A stretch of DNA of 61,118 bases. Source: Eubacterium sp. Its GTDB lineage: Bacteria > Bacillota > Clostridia > Lachnospirales > Lachnospiraceae. Position 1 is the stretch's first letter. Every line of letters begins with the position of its first letter. Positions 25,972-34,583 of this stretch are shown here, piece by piece. Position numbers and translations under genes: made by a program. Below the pieces are notes generated by a model. The model did no database searches and was not told the origin of the DNA. It was given only the letters and a program-made list of their open reading frames with translations. Where the stretch lies: the NCBI GenBank assembly GCA_017614395.1, contig JAGABX010000101.1:1-61118 (forward strand), given 5' to 3'.

Positions 25972-26819
25972 TTAAAGACCATTTTCACACGAATCGACCG
26001 ACCTATTCGATCGAGGTGTTTCCGCCGAAAAAGGAAGCGGATGTGAGCACGATCTACGAGGCTCTGGACGAGTTTAAGTTTCTTCAGCCGGATTTTATCA
26101 GCGTGACTTACGGCGCCGGTGGGACCACTGTCGAGAATACGTTTGCGATCGCGAACTATATTCAGAACCAGTGCCGGATCGAGGCACTGTGTCATCTGAC
26201 CTGTGCTGCAATACCGAATCCGCTGTTTTTGAATAACTTTTTAACGAACTTGTACCGTAACGGAATACATAATCTCCTGCCGCTTCGCGGTGATCAGCCG
26301 CAGGGAATGAGCAGGGAGGAGTTCAATGCGCGTTACTATGAGCATGCTTCAGATCTGGTTTGCGATGTAAAAAAAGCATATGATTTTTGTGTTGCAGGCG
26401 CCTGCTATCCCGAGGTGCATCCGGAGGCAGCGAGCGCGGAGGAGGATATCCGTAATCTGAAAACCAAGGTGGACGCAGGTGTTGATTTTCTGACGACGCA
26501 GTTGTTCTACGACAATGATGTATTCTATCGCTTCATGGAGCGAGTGCGTGCAGTCGGAATAGATGTACCGGTTCTCGCCGGGCTGATGCCTGTCACTTCA
26601 TATAAACAGATATCAAACATAATTCGACTTTCCGGCACAAAAATACCGGATGCATTTATGTCAGACCTTGAGAGATTCAGGGATTCCGACGCGGATATTA
26701 AAAAAGTAAGCATAGATTTCATCCGCCGTCAGATGTCCGACCTCCTCGCTCACGGCGTGAGTGGCATACATCTGTACTCGATGAACAAGGTTGACATAGC
26801 CAAGGCAATATTTGATTAA
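25968..26819 (+). CDS. metF: 5,10-methylenetetrahydrofolate reductase
   Basis: 283 residues, normal length for bacterial MetF. It reduces methylene-THF to methyl-THF for methionine synthesis and one-carbon flow. The TIM-barrel start is typical: YSIEVFPPKKE, then FISVTYGAGG, HLTCAAIPN in place of HLTC, LLPLRGDQP (usually LALRGD), and GACYPEVHPE. The end has GVSGIHLYSMNK, as in the family's GxHFYTLN. It starts inside the stop of the acyltransferase gene (ATGA overlap), so they are translated together. No methionine riboswitch is seen upstream. Confidence 0.93.
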   Translation: MIKDHFHTNRPTYSIEVFPPKKEADVSTIYEALDEFKFLQPDFISVTYGAGGTTVENTFAIANYIQNQCRIEALCHLTCAAIPNPLFLNNFLTNLYRNGIHNLLPLRGDQPQGMSREEFNARYYEHASDLVCDVKKAYDFCVAGACYPEVHPEAASAEEDIRNLKTKVDAGVDFLTTQLFYDNDVFYRFMERVRAVGIDVPVLAGLMPVTSYKQISNIIRLSGTKIPDAFMSDLERFRDSDADIKKVSIDFIRRQMSDLLAHGVSGIHLYSMNKVDIAKAIFD

Positions 26820-26859
26820 TAAGCAGGTCATCTTCTGACCGGAAACAAGGGTATTAAAG

Positions 26860-29800
26860 ATGAATGATAACGAGGGCTTATCCCGATACATGTCGCCCGT
26901 CTCCGCATGGGCGTTCAGCTTCGGCTGTGCAGTCGGCTGGGGCGCTTTTGTGATGCCCGGGACTACGTTCCTCCCGATGGCCGGCCCCATGGGAACAACT
27001 CTCGGTCTTTTTATCGGTGCACTCATCATGCTCATTCTCGGACGCAATTACCATTACCTGATGCAGCGATATCAGGGATCGGGCGGTTCGTTCACATTTG
27101 TACGGAAAACCTTCGGTAATGACCACGGCTTTTTGACTGCATGGTTTTTGGTACTGACATATGTTGCCATTGTTTGGGCAAATGTAACTGCGCTTGCCCT
27201 GATCGTGCGCAATGTTTTCGGTGATATTCTGCAGTTCGGATTTCATTATCAGCTGGCCGGCTATGATATTTATGCCGGAGAGGTTCTGTTTGAGCTGATC
27301 GTACTCGCTCTCTGCGCACTCGTTGTTGCGTTCAGGAAAAAGCTTGCCGGTGTCATCCAGACAATTCTTGCTATTGTTCTCATTTCGGGCATTGTAGTCG
27401 GATTCATTTTGGTTTTGCGCAATGTAAATGCCCAGACCACAGTGAAACCTCTGTTTCAACCCGACAGTTCGGCGGTAACTCAGGTATTCAATATAATCAC
27501 GCTTGCTCCTTGGGCGTTCATAGGATTTGAGTCTGTTTCGCACTCGTCGAGGGAGTTTAAGTTCAATTCCGGGAAGACCTTTTTGATCCTGGCTCTGGCG
27601 ATAACAACAGGTTATTTTGCATATACATTTCTGAATGATATGGCCGTTCTCGCTCACCCTTCCGCATTTGCAGACTGGCATGACTATATTTCCAACCTCG
27701 GTGAGGTCAGCGGGCGCGCATCCATGCCTGTATTCAGCGCCGTTCACATAGCTGCGGGTGATGTGGGAGTTATTATTCTGACAGTAACCGTGTTTGCAGG
27801 CATACTGACCGGGATCATCGGAAATACCGTTGCTTCTTCACGGCTGGTGTTTGCCATGTCACGAAACGGAATTCTTCCTGAATGGTTCAAGGAACAGGCG
27901 AAGGACACCACTCCGAAAAACGCAGTCATATTCATCGCGATAGTATCAGCTGTAATGCCGTTTTTCGGCCGCACAGCCATAGGCTGGATCGTGGATGTAA
28001 CCTCAATAGGTGCGGTCATTGCCTACGGCTATACATCGGCAGTTGCCTATAAATGCGCAAAGGAAGAGGGCAGCCTGCATGTGAAGATAACCGGTTGTAT
28101 AGGAGTGGTTTTAGCAGTACTGTTTGCTGCTTTTCTGATGATTCCGAATCTTGTCGCGACAAACTCTCTCTCGGCTGAATCATATTTGATACTAACAATA
28201 TGGAGTATACTGGGATTCCTGTTTTTCAGATACGTCTTTAAAAAGGATTCGGAACGCAGGTTCGGTCAGTCGACCGTTGTGTGGATTGTCCTGCTTTTTA
28301 TAATATTCTTTACATCTCTGATGTGGATGCGCCAGCAGACTAATTCACAGGTTTCCGACTCAATGAATGAAATAAATGAGTATTATACCGAAGCGATGAT
28401 CGATGCAGGAATGAAGGAAAAAGATGTCCCGAAATCAGAACTCCGTGAGTTTGAGAAAAAGGAAACAAAAGAGATCGAGGACACAATGACCTACAACAGC
28501 ATTGTCCAGATGGTGCTCATTGTCGTAAGTCTGATTATTATGATAAGTGTATATACCCTGATCATAAGGCGCAGCAGACAGTATGAGATGGAAAAAATAA
28601 AGGCGGAGGAGAGTTCGCACGCGAAGAGCACGTTTTTGTCGAATATGTCCCACGATATCCGCACTCCTATGAACTCTATCATCGGTTACGTAAAACTTGC
28701 GAAGAAGGAGGACATAACACTGGAGGAGATGCAGGGGTACATGGACAAAATCGAGGGATCATCCCAGCATCTTCTGGCACTGATAAACGATGTTTTGGAA
28801 ATGAGCAGGATTGAGAGCGGGAAAATGGAACTCGTGGAAATTCCTGCAGATCTGAGGAATATTATAAAGGATATAGATGACATGTTCCGCACTCAAATGT
28901 CGGAGAAACACATTGATTATGTGGTAGAGGCAGTGAAACTGGAGCATCCGTTTGTATACTGTGACAGAAACAGATTAAACCGCGTGCTTTTGAACCTCGT
29001 CAGTAACGCGTTTAAATTCACACCGGAGGAGGGAAATGTCAGCGTTATCCTGAAGGAGATACCTGAGGGAAGCGTCAGCGGCATCTCGATTCCGATGAGT
29101 GAGCAATCTGATGGAAAAGACAATGATGGAGATATCGGTGATTCCGGCACATTACGGGAGACTCCAGAGAATAATTCAGAGGAAGATCAGATTGAAAAAG
29201 TAAACTATGGATTCTATGAGCTCCGTGTCAAGGATTCCGGAATCGGAATGTCGCCGGAGTTTGCAGCTCGCGTATTTGAGTCGTTTGAGAGAGAGAGGAC
29301 ATCTACGGTCAGTGGTATTCAGGGTACCGGATTGGGAATGGCCATTACTAAAAGCATCGTTGATCTTATGGGAGGAACGATAGAGGTAAAATCCAATCAG
29401 GGAGAGGGAACCGAGTTTATAACACGACTGCCGCTTCGTTTGCAATCTGAATCGGAAACCGCGGATAAACCGAATAATGCGCTATCCAATCAGGTGGAAA
29501 CCGAGGTGGATTTTACAGGAAAAAGAGTTCTCCTGGTTGACGACATGGATATCAACCGCGAGATAGCCAAGATGATGCTGGAACAGATGGGATTTACGGT
29601 GTTTACTGCTGTGAACGGCGAGGAGGCGGTCCGTCGCGTACATATGACGGAGTCCGGGCATTACGATGTCGTGCTGATGGATATACAGATGCCGGTTATG
29701 GATGGTTATGAGGCAACTGCAACCATACGAGCTCTGGACGATCCCGAACAATCATCCATTCCGATTATCGCCATGACAGCGAATGCTTTTTCAGAGGATA

Positions 29801-29895
29801 TAAAAAAAGCGCATGATGTCGGCATGAACGCACATGTCGCCAAGCCTATAGATTTAAACAAGCTGATATCAGCTTTTAATGAAGTATTAAAATAA
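26860..29895 (+). CDS. APC-type permease fused to hybrid histidine kinase and receiver
   Basis: 1011 residues. The first about 465 form an amino-acid-permease-like domain with about 12 TM segments (AFSFGCAVGWGAFVMPG; ITLAPWAFIGFESVSHSSRE). Two further TM segments near 475-495 and 545-570 flank a short acidic loop that should face outside. A HisKA domain follows with H598 (SNMSHDIRTPMNSIIGYVKL), then HATPase with NLVSNAFKFTPEEGN (N box), DSGIGMS and GTGLGMAI. The C-terminal receiver has D941 in VLMDIQMPVMDGYEA and the conserved K in HVAKPID. All phosphotransfer residues are present. It resembles CbrA-like transporter-kinase fusions in layout, but the transport domain is APC-type. Ligand unknown. 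Confidence 0.92.
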   Translation: MNDNEGLSRYMSPVSAWAFSFGCAVGWGAFVMPGTTFLPMAGPMGTTLGLFIGALIMLILGRNYHYLMQRYQGSGGSFTFVRKTFGNDHGFLTAWFLVLTYVAIVWANVTALALIVRNVFGDILQFGFHYQLAGYDIYAGEVLFELIVLALCALVVAFRKKLAGVIQTILAIVLISGIVVGFILVLRNVNAQTTVKPLFQPDSSAVTQVFNIITLAPWAFIGFESVSHSSREFKFNSGKTFLILALAITTGYFAYTFLNDMAVLAHPSAFADWHDYISNLGEVSGRASMPVFSAVHIAAGDVGVIILTVTVFAGILTGIIGNTVASSRLVFAMSRNGILPEWFKEQAKDTTPKNAVIFIAIVSAVMPFFGRTAIGWIVDVTSIGAVIAYGYTSAVAYKCAKEEGSLHVKITGCIGVVLAVLFAAFLMIPNLVATNSLSAESYLILTIWSILGFLFFRYVFKKDSERRFGQSTVVWIVLLFIIFFTSLMWMRQQTNSQVSDSMNEINEYYTEAMIDAGMKEKDVPKSELREFEKKETKEIEDTMTYNSIVQMVLIVVSLIIMISVYTLIIRRSRQYEMEKIKAEESSHAKSTFLSNMSHDIRTPMNSIIGYVKLAKKEDITLEEMQGYMDKIEGSSQHLLALINDVLEMSRIESGKMELVEIPADLRNIIKDIDDMFRTQMSEKHIDYVVEAVKLEHPFVYCDRNRLNRVLLNLVSNAFKFTPEEGNVSVILKEIPEGSVSGISIPMSEQSDGKDNDGDIGDSGTLRETPENNSEEDQIEKVNYGFYELRVKDSGIGMSPEFAARVFESFERERTSTVSGIQGTGLGMAITKSIVDLMGGTIEVKSNQGEGTEFITRLPLRLQSESETADKPNNALSNQVETEVDFTGKRVLLVDDMDINREIAKMMLEQMGFTVFTAVNGEEAVRRVHMTESGHYDVVLMDIQMPVMDGYEATATIRALDDPEQSSIPIIAMTANAFSEDIKKAHDVGMNAHVAKPIDLNKLISAFNEVLK

Positions 29896-29920
29896 CATTA
29901 GAAAGGAATTGACAAACAAA

Positions 29921-30523
29921 ATGGAAGAAAACTACACAAACGAACAGAATGCACAGAATAATTACGCTCAGAACGGTTACGCTCAGAACGGTTACGCTCA
30001 GTATAACTATGGAGAGAATCCTTATGCAAATTCAAACTCCGGTGTGAATCCGGAGTATGGATATCAGGGAGGTTACGGTCAGGATAATATGACAGTGACT
30101 CCGCCAAATCCATCGGGGGCTGCCCTGGCGCTCGGTATCATCGGACTGGTAATGGCGCTGATGGGAGGATCGCTTTTCGGTGTGATTGGCGGCGGTATTG
30201 CGGTGATCATGGGGATTATCGCAATCTGTCTGGGAGTTTCGGCAAAAAACAAGACAAACAGGAAAAAGGGTACCGGTGGTTTTGTCCTTGGTATCATATC
30301 CGTTTGCTTCGGTTTGATCATGGCAATGTCGTTTTTGGTTTCGGGCATTGCTATCAGGACTGTCGCAAATGAGGAGGGACTTCCCCTGCTCGCGAAACAC
30401 GGTGGGGCATTGACTTTCGGTGTGATAGGTATGATGATCAGCATTAGTGGTGAGGGAGACTGGGATGCGCTTCAGAGAGAACTTGACTCTATAGGCAGAG
30501 GCCATATCAGGATTCGCGCCTGA
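29921..30523 (+). CDS. Small membrane protein with Asn/Gln/Tyr-rich N-terminus, DUF4190-like
   Basis: 200 residues from ATG 29921; GAAAGGA lies 13 nt upstream. A TTG at 29909 is too close to that site. Residues 1-60 are rich in N, Q, Y and G and include YAQNG units coded by a 15-bp tandem repeat near 29965-30003. Two hydrophobic segments follow, about 67-93 and 110-136 (GAALALGIIGLVMALMGGSL; GFVLGIISVCFGLIMAMSFL), with a charged KNKTNRKKG loop between, the usual DUF4190 layout. The last part is short and amphipathic. It starts 25 nt after the kinase fusion gene and ends before a strong terminator. Function unknown. Confidence 0.72.
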   Translation: MEENYTNEQNAQNNYAQNGYAQNGYAQYNYGENPYANSNSGVNPEYGYQGGYGQDNMTVTPPNPSGAALALGIIGLVMALMGGSLFGVIGGGIAVIMGIIAICLGVSAKNKTNRKKGTGGFVLGIISVCFGLIMAMSFLVSGIAIRTVANEEGLPLLAKHGGALTFGVIGMMISISGEGDWDALQRELDSIGRGHIRIRA

Positions 30524-30595
30524 TGCATATGTTGTGAAGTATGTACATACGCGGCAACGTACCGGATCGGTGAGCAAGTTGCAATAAAAGAAAAG

Positions 30596-30632
30596 AGGAT
30601 TGCGAGGTTCAAAACATCGCAATCCTTTTTTT
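30596..30632. terminator. Bidirectional terminator between the small membrane protein and tRNA-Trp
   Basis: AGGATTGCGA (30596-30605) and TCGCAATCCT (30617-30626) form a perfect 10-bp stem with an 11-nt loop and a run of T after it. Read on the other strand it also has a T-rich tail and would end the tRNA transcript. Confidence 0.85.
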
Positions 30633-30633
30633 A

Positions 30634-30704
30634 CAGGGGACCCAGGAATCGAACCCGGCTCTGGAGTTTTGGAGACTCTTATTCTACCGATGAACTAGTC
30701 CCCT
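30634..30704 (-). tRNA. trnW: tRNA-Trp (anticodon CCA)
   Basis: Read on the minus strand the gene folds into a full cloverleaf. The acceptor is AGGGGAC/GTCCCCT (7 bp, perfect), the D stem GTTC/GAAT, and the anticodon loop CTCCAAA with CCA at 34-36. The T arm is CCGGG-TTCGATT-CCTGG. The discriminator is G. The 3' CCA is not encoded (TAA follows), so it is added after transcription. One mismatch closes the anticodon stem (A27-C43). Confidence 0.93.
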
Positions 30705-30720
30705 TGATTCAACAAACGCC

Positions 30721-30749
30721 ATTTTACTATACTTTCAGAGATTTGTCAA
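30721..30749 (-). promoter_or_regulatory. Predicted promoter of tRNA-Trp
   Basis: On the minus strand TTGACA (30749-30744) and TAAAAT (30726-30721) are separated by 17 nt, ending 17 nt before the mature tRNA 5' end. Confidence 0.7.
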
Positions 30750-30811
30750 GCACATTCTTACATATCCCGGTCAGATTATTGGGAAAGGCTTTTTCGTGCT
30801 AAAACGTCAAA

Positions 30812-30840
30812 TTGACAAATTCACGACAAAGTAGTATAAT
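30812..30840 (+). promoter_or_regulatory. Consensus promoter of the cystatin-like protein gene
   Basis: Perfect TTGACA (30812-30817) and perfect TATAAT (30835-30840) with 17 nt spacing. A leader of about 87 nt runs to ATG 30935, with AAAAAGGGAGGAAAAGA as ribosome binding site. This predicts strong expression. Confidence 0.8.
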
Positions 30841-30934
30841 ATCGGCATGTTAGATAAAAAATTCTCTTTTCAGGAGTGATTTTTTTGAAAACTCTGTGTA
30901 ACAGTAAACAGCTAATTAAAAAGGGAGGAAAAGA

Positions 30935-32212
30935 ATGCAGAAAAAAGGAATCGCTGTCAAGCTGACAGCAACGGTACTGGCGTTGTCCATGGTAGTGGCT
31001 GCCGTTCCGAAACAGGCGGATGCGGCCGCTAAAAAGCCCGTACTCAACAAGACCGAGCTCACTATGGAAAAGGGAGACAAAGAAAAACTCAAGGTCAAGA
31101 CAAAAGGAAATAAGCTTTCCAAGATTAAATGGAAATCCGCAAACAGCAAAATTGCCAAGGTATCAAAAAAAGGCGTTGTAACTGCCGGAGACAGTGGCAG
31201 CACTGTTGTAAAAGCGGTATTCAAGGTAAAGGGTGAGAAAAAGAAAACAACCCTGAAGTGTGATGTATTTGTACTGGAGCAGCAGCTCGCCGGAGGCTGG
31301 GAGACGGCAGCGGATCCGACGATTACGCCCGAGATAGCTGACATGATGAAAAAGGCTCAGGAGAACCTCGTAGGAGTGAATTATGAGCCGTTTGCGCTCC
31401 TAGCCACACAGGTTGTGGCCGGAATGAACTATCGTGTGTTCTGCCGGGCAACGCTCGTGACTGCAAAACCCGAATCGTATTACGCGATAGTAGATGTGTA
31501 TGAAGATCTGGAGAAAAAAGTATCCGATGCGACTGTAGTGGCAACTACCAAGGGCAGCCAGGAGGCATTCCCGGTTGCTGCCAGCGGTTCGGCAGTTGGT
31601 GGGATGACACAGGCAGAGAGCCCCGTGATCGATCCGGATTATTTAGAAAAGTTCAATGTGTTCAAACTCCCGAATGGAGGGACACTTCCGTTTAGACCGG
31701 TCGCTCTGTTGGCAACGCAGGTGGTTGCGGGCATCAATGCAGTTGTCATCTGTGAGCGCGATTCGGACGATGAGGATGGCTCTCTCGTATATCAGCTGGT
31801 TTCGTTAAATCTCGGAGTAGACGGCAAGGCAACTCTGTTAGATACAGTGCCTGTCACGCCGACTGATGCCGACTACAGCGTATGCACCAATTTGGCGCCG
31901 ACCGTCGTTGAGAGATTTGCGAGCAGTGTGAAGGTATGCATCCTCAAGAAAGACTGGGATAAACTGTCGACGATGATTGCGTATCCGATTGAACTCAAAA
32001 AGGACCTCAAGGCAGCAAATGCAGAGGAATTCAAGGATATCATGAGCAAGAACAATCTCAACCAGAAATTCAGCGAAGCCGTTCGGCTGGATGATACGGT
32101 CAAAATGTTCGCGAGAGACCAGGGCGTTATGCTCGGCGCCGACGGAGAGATTTGGATGAATGAAAAGGACGGCGCCATGAAGATTACCGCGATTAACGGT
32201 ATCATTGCCTGA
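30935..32212 (+). CDS. Secreted protein with Big_2 domain and two cystatin-like repeats
   Basis: 425 residues. The signal peptide is LTATVLALSMVVAAVPKQADA, cut near ADA-AAKKP. A Big_2-like domain spans about 38-112 (NKTELTMEKGDKEKLKVKTK; KWKSANSKIAKVSKKGVVTA). Two related units follow, each holding ALLATQVVAG (QVVAG at 159-163 and 262-266). In the first, an amphipathic helix (PEIADMMKKAQENLVG) precedes QVVAGMNYRVFCRA and a YAIVDVYEDL strand, the order seen in cystatins (helix, QxVxG hairpin, strands). The rest (about 300-425) is an extra mixed domain. It may be a secreted protease inhibitor or only share the fold. Strong promoter upstream, terminator downstream. Confidence 0.8.
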   Translation: MQKKGIAVKLTATVLALSMVVAAVPKQADAAAKKPVLNKTELTMEKGDKEKLKVKTKGNKLSKIKWKSANSKIAKVSKKGVVTAGDSGSTVVKAVFKVKGEKKKTTLKCDVFVLEQQLAGGWETAADPTITPEIADMMKKAQENLVGVNYEPFALLATQVVAGMNYRVFCRATLVTAKPESYYAIVDVYEDLEKKVSDATVVATTKGSQEAFPVAASGSAVGGMTQAESPVIDPDYLEKFNVFKLPNGGTLPFRPVALLATQVVAGINAVVICERDSDDEDGSLVYQLVSLNLGVDGKATLLDTVPVTPTDADYSVCTNLAPTVVERFASSVKVCILKKDWDKLSTMIAYPIELKKDLKAANAEEFKDIMSKNNLNQKFSEAVRLDDTVKMFARDQGVMLGADGEIWMNEKDGAMKITAINGIIA

Positions 32213-32233
32213 GGTTATCAATCAATAAAAAAA

Positions 32234-32265
32234 TGCCGCAAGCCATGAAATATTGGTTTGCGGCA
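32234..32265 (+). terminator. Terminator after the cystatin-like protein gene
   Basis: TGCCGCAAGCC (32234-32244) pairs with GGTTTGCGGCA (32255-32265) with one wobble pair and a 10-nt loop, followed by GGTTTGTTTATTTG. It lies 22 nt after the stop codon. The A-run before it suits termination on the other strand too. Confidence 0.7.
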
Positions 32266-32297
32266 GGTTTGTTTATTTGTAGAAAGGATGGGATGCC

Positions 32298-33323
32298 ATG
32301 ATATGTCCGAAATGTGGAAGGAATGTGCAGGATAATACGCGATTTTGTACCGGCTGCGGCGCGAGTTTAGAGGTTCAGCAACCCGGGCAGACTGGACAGC
32401 CGCCTCAGTCATTGCAGGTACAGCAAAAAAAGTCACCCATCGTTCCCATACTGGTCGCATTATGTGCGGTTTTGTTGATCGGTGTAGGAGTTATGGTAGC
32501 GTTTCTGTTAAAAGACAACGATTCATCCAATACTGTGACTGACGGAATTGTTGCGGATGGCGGCAGCAATGGCAGTGATGTTCAACCCGTTGCAACTACG
32601 GAGCCTACTGAGGAGCCCACACCGGAGCCGACGCTCGAACCGACAGCGACACCGGAGCCTACACCTGAACCGACCGCGACACCATACGTGGCTGAGTTAG
32701 GTATAGAAAACAGCATGCGAGTGAACGGAACCACTTCTTATTCCGGAATTGAACGATTGAAATATTACAAGCTGTTCAATAAAAAGGGAAAGCCTGTTGA
32801 TGTACCGGTTCGTGTCAAACTTAAAAGTAAACGTCGTTCCGTCGGGGATCGGTACAAGCTGACCTGTTCGGTTGTTTATCGGTTTACATCGAATCCAAAG
32901 GTGAATAAATCGGAGATGGCACGTATCAAGGGCTACGGCAGAAAGAAAACAGAACATATTCTTCGTTCAAATCAGTATTATACGGTCTTTGACTACCGGA
33001 CCGGCAAGTGCCTGGAGGGAAAAAATGATCACCGTGTCAAGTCAAAGTGCAGCAGATGGAAATACAAGTTTTACAATAAGCAAAGGTATGATACCAGTTC
33101 GCATTGGTACACGTGGAAGAACAGAAAATCACTTAGCTTCTCCTTCACGGTGACCTATCCGAAATCCTATGAGGATCTGTGCGTCGGAGTCGGTTTCTAC
33201 AACAAATTTGATGATGAATCATCGAAAACAGATTATAAATACTGGAATGGCAAGTGCGCTTTCGGGAAAACCGAGGTATACAGGAAGAGCAAGGATTCAG
33301 CGGTATTTCTGCTTCCGGAATGA
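32298..33323 (+). CDS. Zinc-ribbon membrane protein with Pro/Thr/Glu linker
   Basis: 341 residues. An N-terminal zinc ribbon is clear: CPKCGRNVQDNTRFCTGCG (C3, C6, C17, C20). A Gln/Pro-rich stretch leads to one TM segment at about 50-74 (IVPILVALCAVLLIGVGVMV). Then comes a linker of EPTPEPT-type repeats (about 97-130) and a basic, tyrosine-rich C-terminal domain of about 200 residues (YSGIERLKYYKLFNKKGKPV; SRWKYKFYNKQRYDTSSHW). The ribbon would be cytoplasmic and the linker and C-terminal domain outside. I do not recognise the outer domain. The gene starts 32 nt after the upstream terminator. Confidence 0.75.
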   Translation: MICPKCGRNVQDNTRFCTGCGASLEVQQPGQTGQPPQSLQVQQKKSPIVPILVALCAVLLIGVGVMVAFLLKDNDSSNTVTDGIVADGGSNGSDVQPVATTEPTEEPTPEPTLEPTATPEPTPEPTATPYVAELGIENSMRVNGTTSYSGIERLKYYKLFNKKGKPVDVPVRVKLKSKRRSVGDRYKLTCSVVYRFTSNPKVNKSEMARIKGYGRKKTEHILRSNQYYTVFDYRTGKCLEGKNDHRVKSKCSRWKYKFYNKQRYDTSSHWYTWKNRKSLSFSFTVTYPKSYEDLCVGVGFYNKFDDESSKTDYKYWNGKCAFGKTEVYRKSKDSAVFLLPE

Positions 33324-33330
33324 TCATAAT

Positions 33331-33391
33331 AGTACTACCGACACCAAATATCCAGCGTAAAAGGTCCGCGTATATTGAAGTCGGCTGTACT
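33331..33391. other. Imperfect hairpin before the first diguanylate cyclase gene
   Basis: AGTACTACCGAC (33331-33342) can pair with GTCGGCTGTACT (33380-33391), 10 of 12 positions, around a 37-nt loop. No T-tract follows and no known riboswitch core is present. It could be a weak terminator or leader structure. Confidence 0.3.
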
Positions 33392-33414
33392 GGCCAGAAA
33401 GGGGATAAGCCGGT

Positions 33415-34557
33415 TTGAGTGATTCAAAAAATGAGTACATAAAAAATAATTCGGAAACAGATCCGGCATCCTGCGAACACTGTATGACGGATCTGGAGGC
33501 TGACATGCGCAGGCGACTCGTGCGCGTGATGGTTATTTTAGTTGTCTCGTGTACGGTGGTCGATACCGGATTTTTTGTATATTATTTTTGTACTGATTCT
33601 CTCAGCGCTACTGTTCCGGTGTATATTTTGAAGAGGGTTCTGCTTCCGCTTGTTATCAGTCTGACGGCATTTCTCATCGCGCGTGCCTACGACAGAGGAA
33701 ACCACCCTGCCGTTCGCAAGGATGTGGTTTGCGCGTTTGCGTTGGAGACAATTGCGGGAGCGATGACAATATTCCACAGTTTTTTCACACCGGTCTGGTG
33801 CGGACCTGCGGCGGCAACTATTGTGGGGATGACATTTCACAACCGACGCCTGAGCAGAGCTTTATTGCTGTATGGATATGTTCTGACGCTGGTTGCCATG
33901 TGCTGGGTAATAATGGAGCATCCGGACGATTATTCCTATTACATCCAGACAGAGCTGGTTGTTCTCGTGATGAACACGTTGTTTTACGTTACAGGCGTCG
34001 TTGTCCAGTCATTTAACGAACGCGTGGTGGAACAGACCAGGGATATGCTGATCACACAGCAGCAGTATCGGGAGCAGCTGCACTACGACGCACTCACCGG
34101 TGTGTACAGTCGTCGCTACCTCATGGAGAGGGCGGCGGAGCATATGTCCCGGTGCGACTCCGCTCATCCTGTCAGTGTAGCAATCATCGATATAGATAAT
34201 TTCAAAAGCGTCAACGATACATACGGCCATGAAAACGGTGATGTGGTTTTGCGGAGACTCGGCCGTCTGTTACAGTTGGCTATTTCTGATGAGGTGACTG
34301 TCGGCCGGTTCGGCGGAGAGGAATTTGTGTTTGTGATCGAGAGTGAAAACGAGCAGGAGCATTTAGCGCTCGTAGAGGGGATACGGGAGGAGTTTTCCCA
34401 CGAAACCTACCGGTTTATGGAGAGGCAGACAACGTTCAGCTGCGGATTTATTACCTGCCGTGAAAAACAGGATTTTGACGGGGTTTTAGAGCGCGCGGAC
34501 AAGGCTCTGTATCAATCTAAAAACAACGGCAAAAACCGTGTTACTGTTTATGAATAA
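33415..34557 (+). CDS. Membrane diguanylate cyclase (GGDEF), GGEEF variant
   Basis: 380 residues from a TTG start at 33415; AAAGGGGATAAG lies about 9 nt upstream and the nearest ATG is out of frame. Six hydrophobic segments fill about residues 38-205 (VMVILVVSCTVVDTGFFVYY and others), a membrane sensor of unknown input. The GGDEF domain starts DALTGVYSRRYLMERA, has the metal DIDNFKSVNDTYGHENGD, and an active site GGEEF at 300-304. The inhibitory RxxD site five residues before GGEEF is absent (SDEV there), so product inhibition is not expected. It makes cyclic-di-GMP. First of three linked signalling genes. Confidence 0.88.
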   Translation: MSDSKNEYIKNNSETDPASCEHCMTDLEADMRRRLVRVMVILVVSCTVVDTGFFVYYFCTDSLSATVPVYILKRVLLPLVISLTAFLIARAYDRGNHPAVRKDVVCAFALETIAGAMTIFHSFFTPVWCGPAAATIVGMTFHNRRLSRALLLYGYVLTLVAMCWVIMEHPDDYSYYIQTELVVLVMNTLFYVTGVVVQSFNERVVEQTRDMLITQQQYREQLHYDALTGVYSRRYLMERAAEHMSRCDSAHPVSVAIIDIDNFKSVNDTYGHENGDVVLRRLGRLLQLAISDEVTVGRFGGEEFVFVIESENEQEHLALVEGIREEFSHETYRFMERQTTFSCGFITCREKQDFDGVLERADKALYQSKNNGKNRVTVYE

Positions 34558-34583
34558 TATGCATTAAAAAAAGGATTTTCATC

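Noticed and set aside
26878-27747. 289-codon open frame opposite the permease part of the kinase fusion
   Set aside because: Antisense shadow; the sense frame has clear permease motifs and no shadow motif is recognisable.
33324-33414. Cyclic-di-GMP riboswitch before the GGDEF genes
   Set aside because: I looked for the GEMM core (the conserved A-rich and GCA-AAGC-type segments) and did not find it; only a weak hairpin is present.
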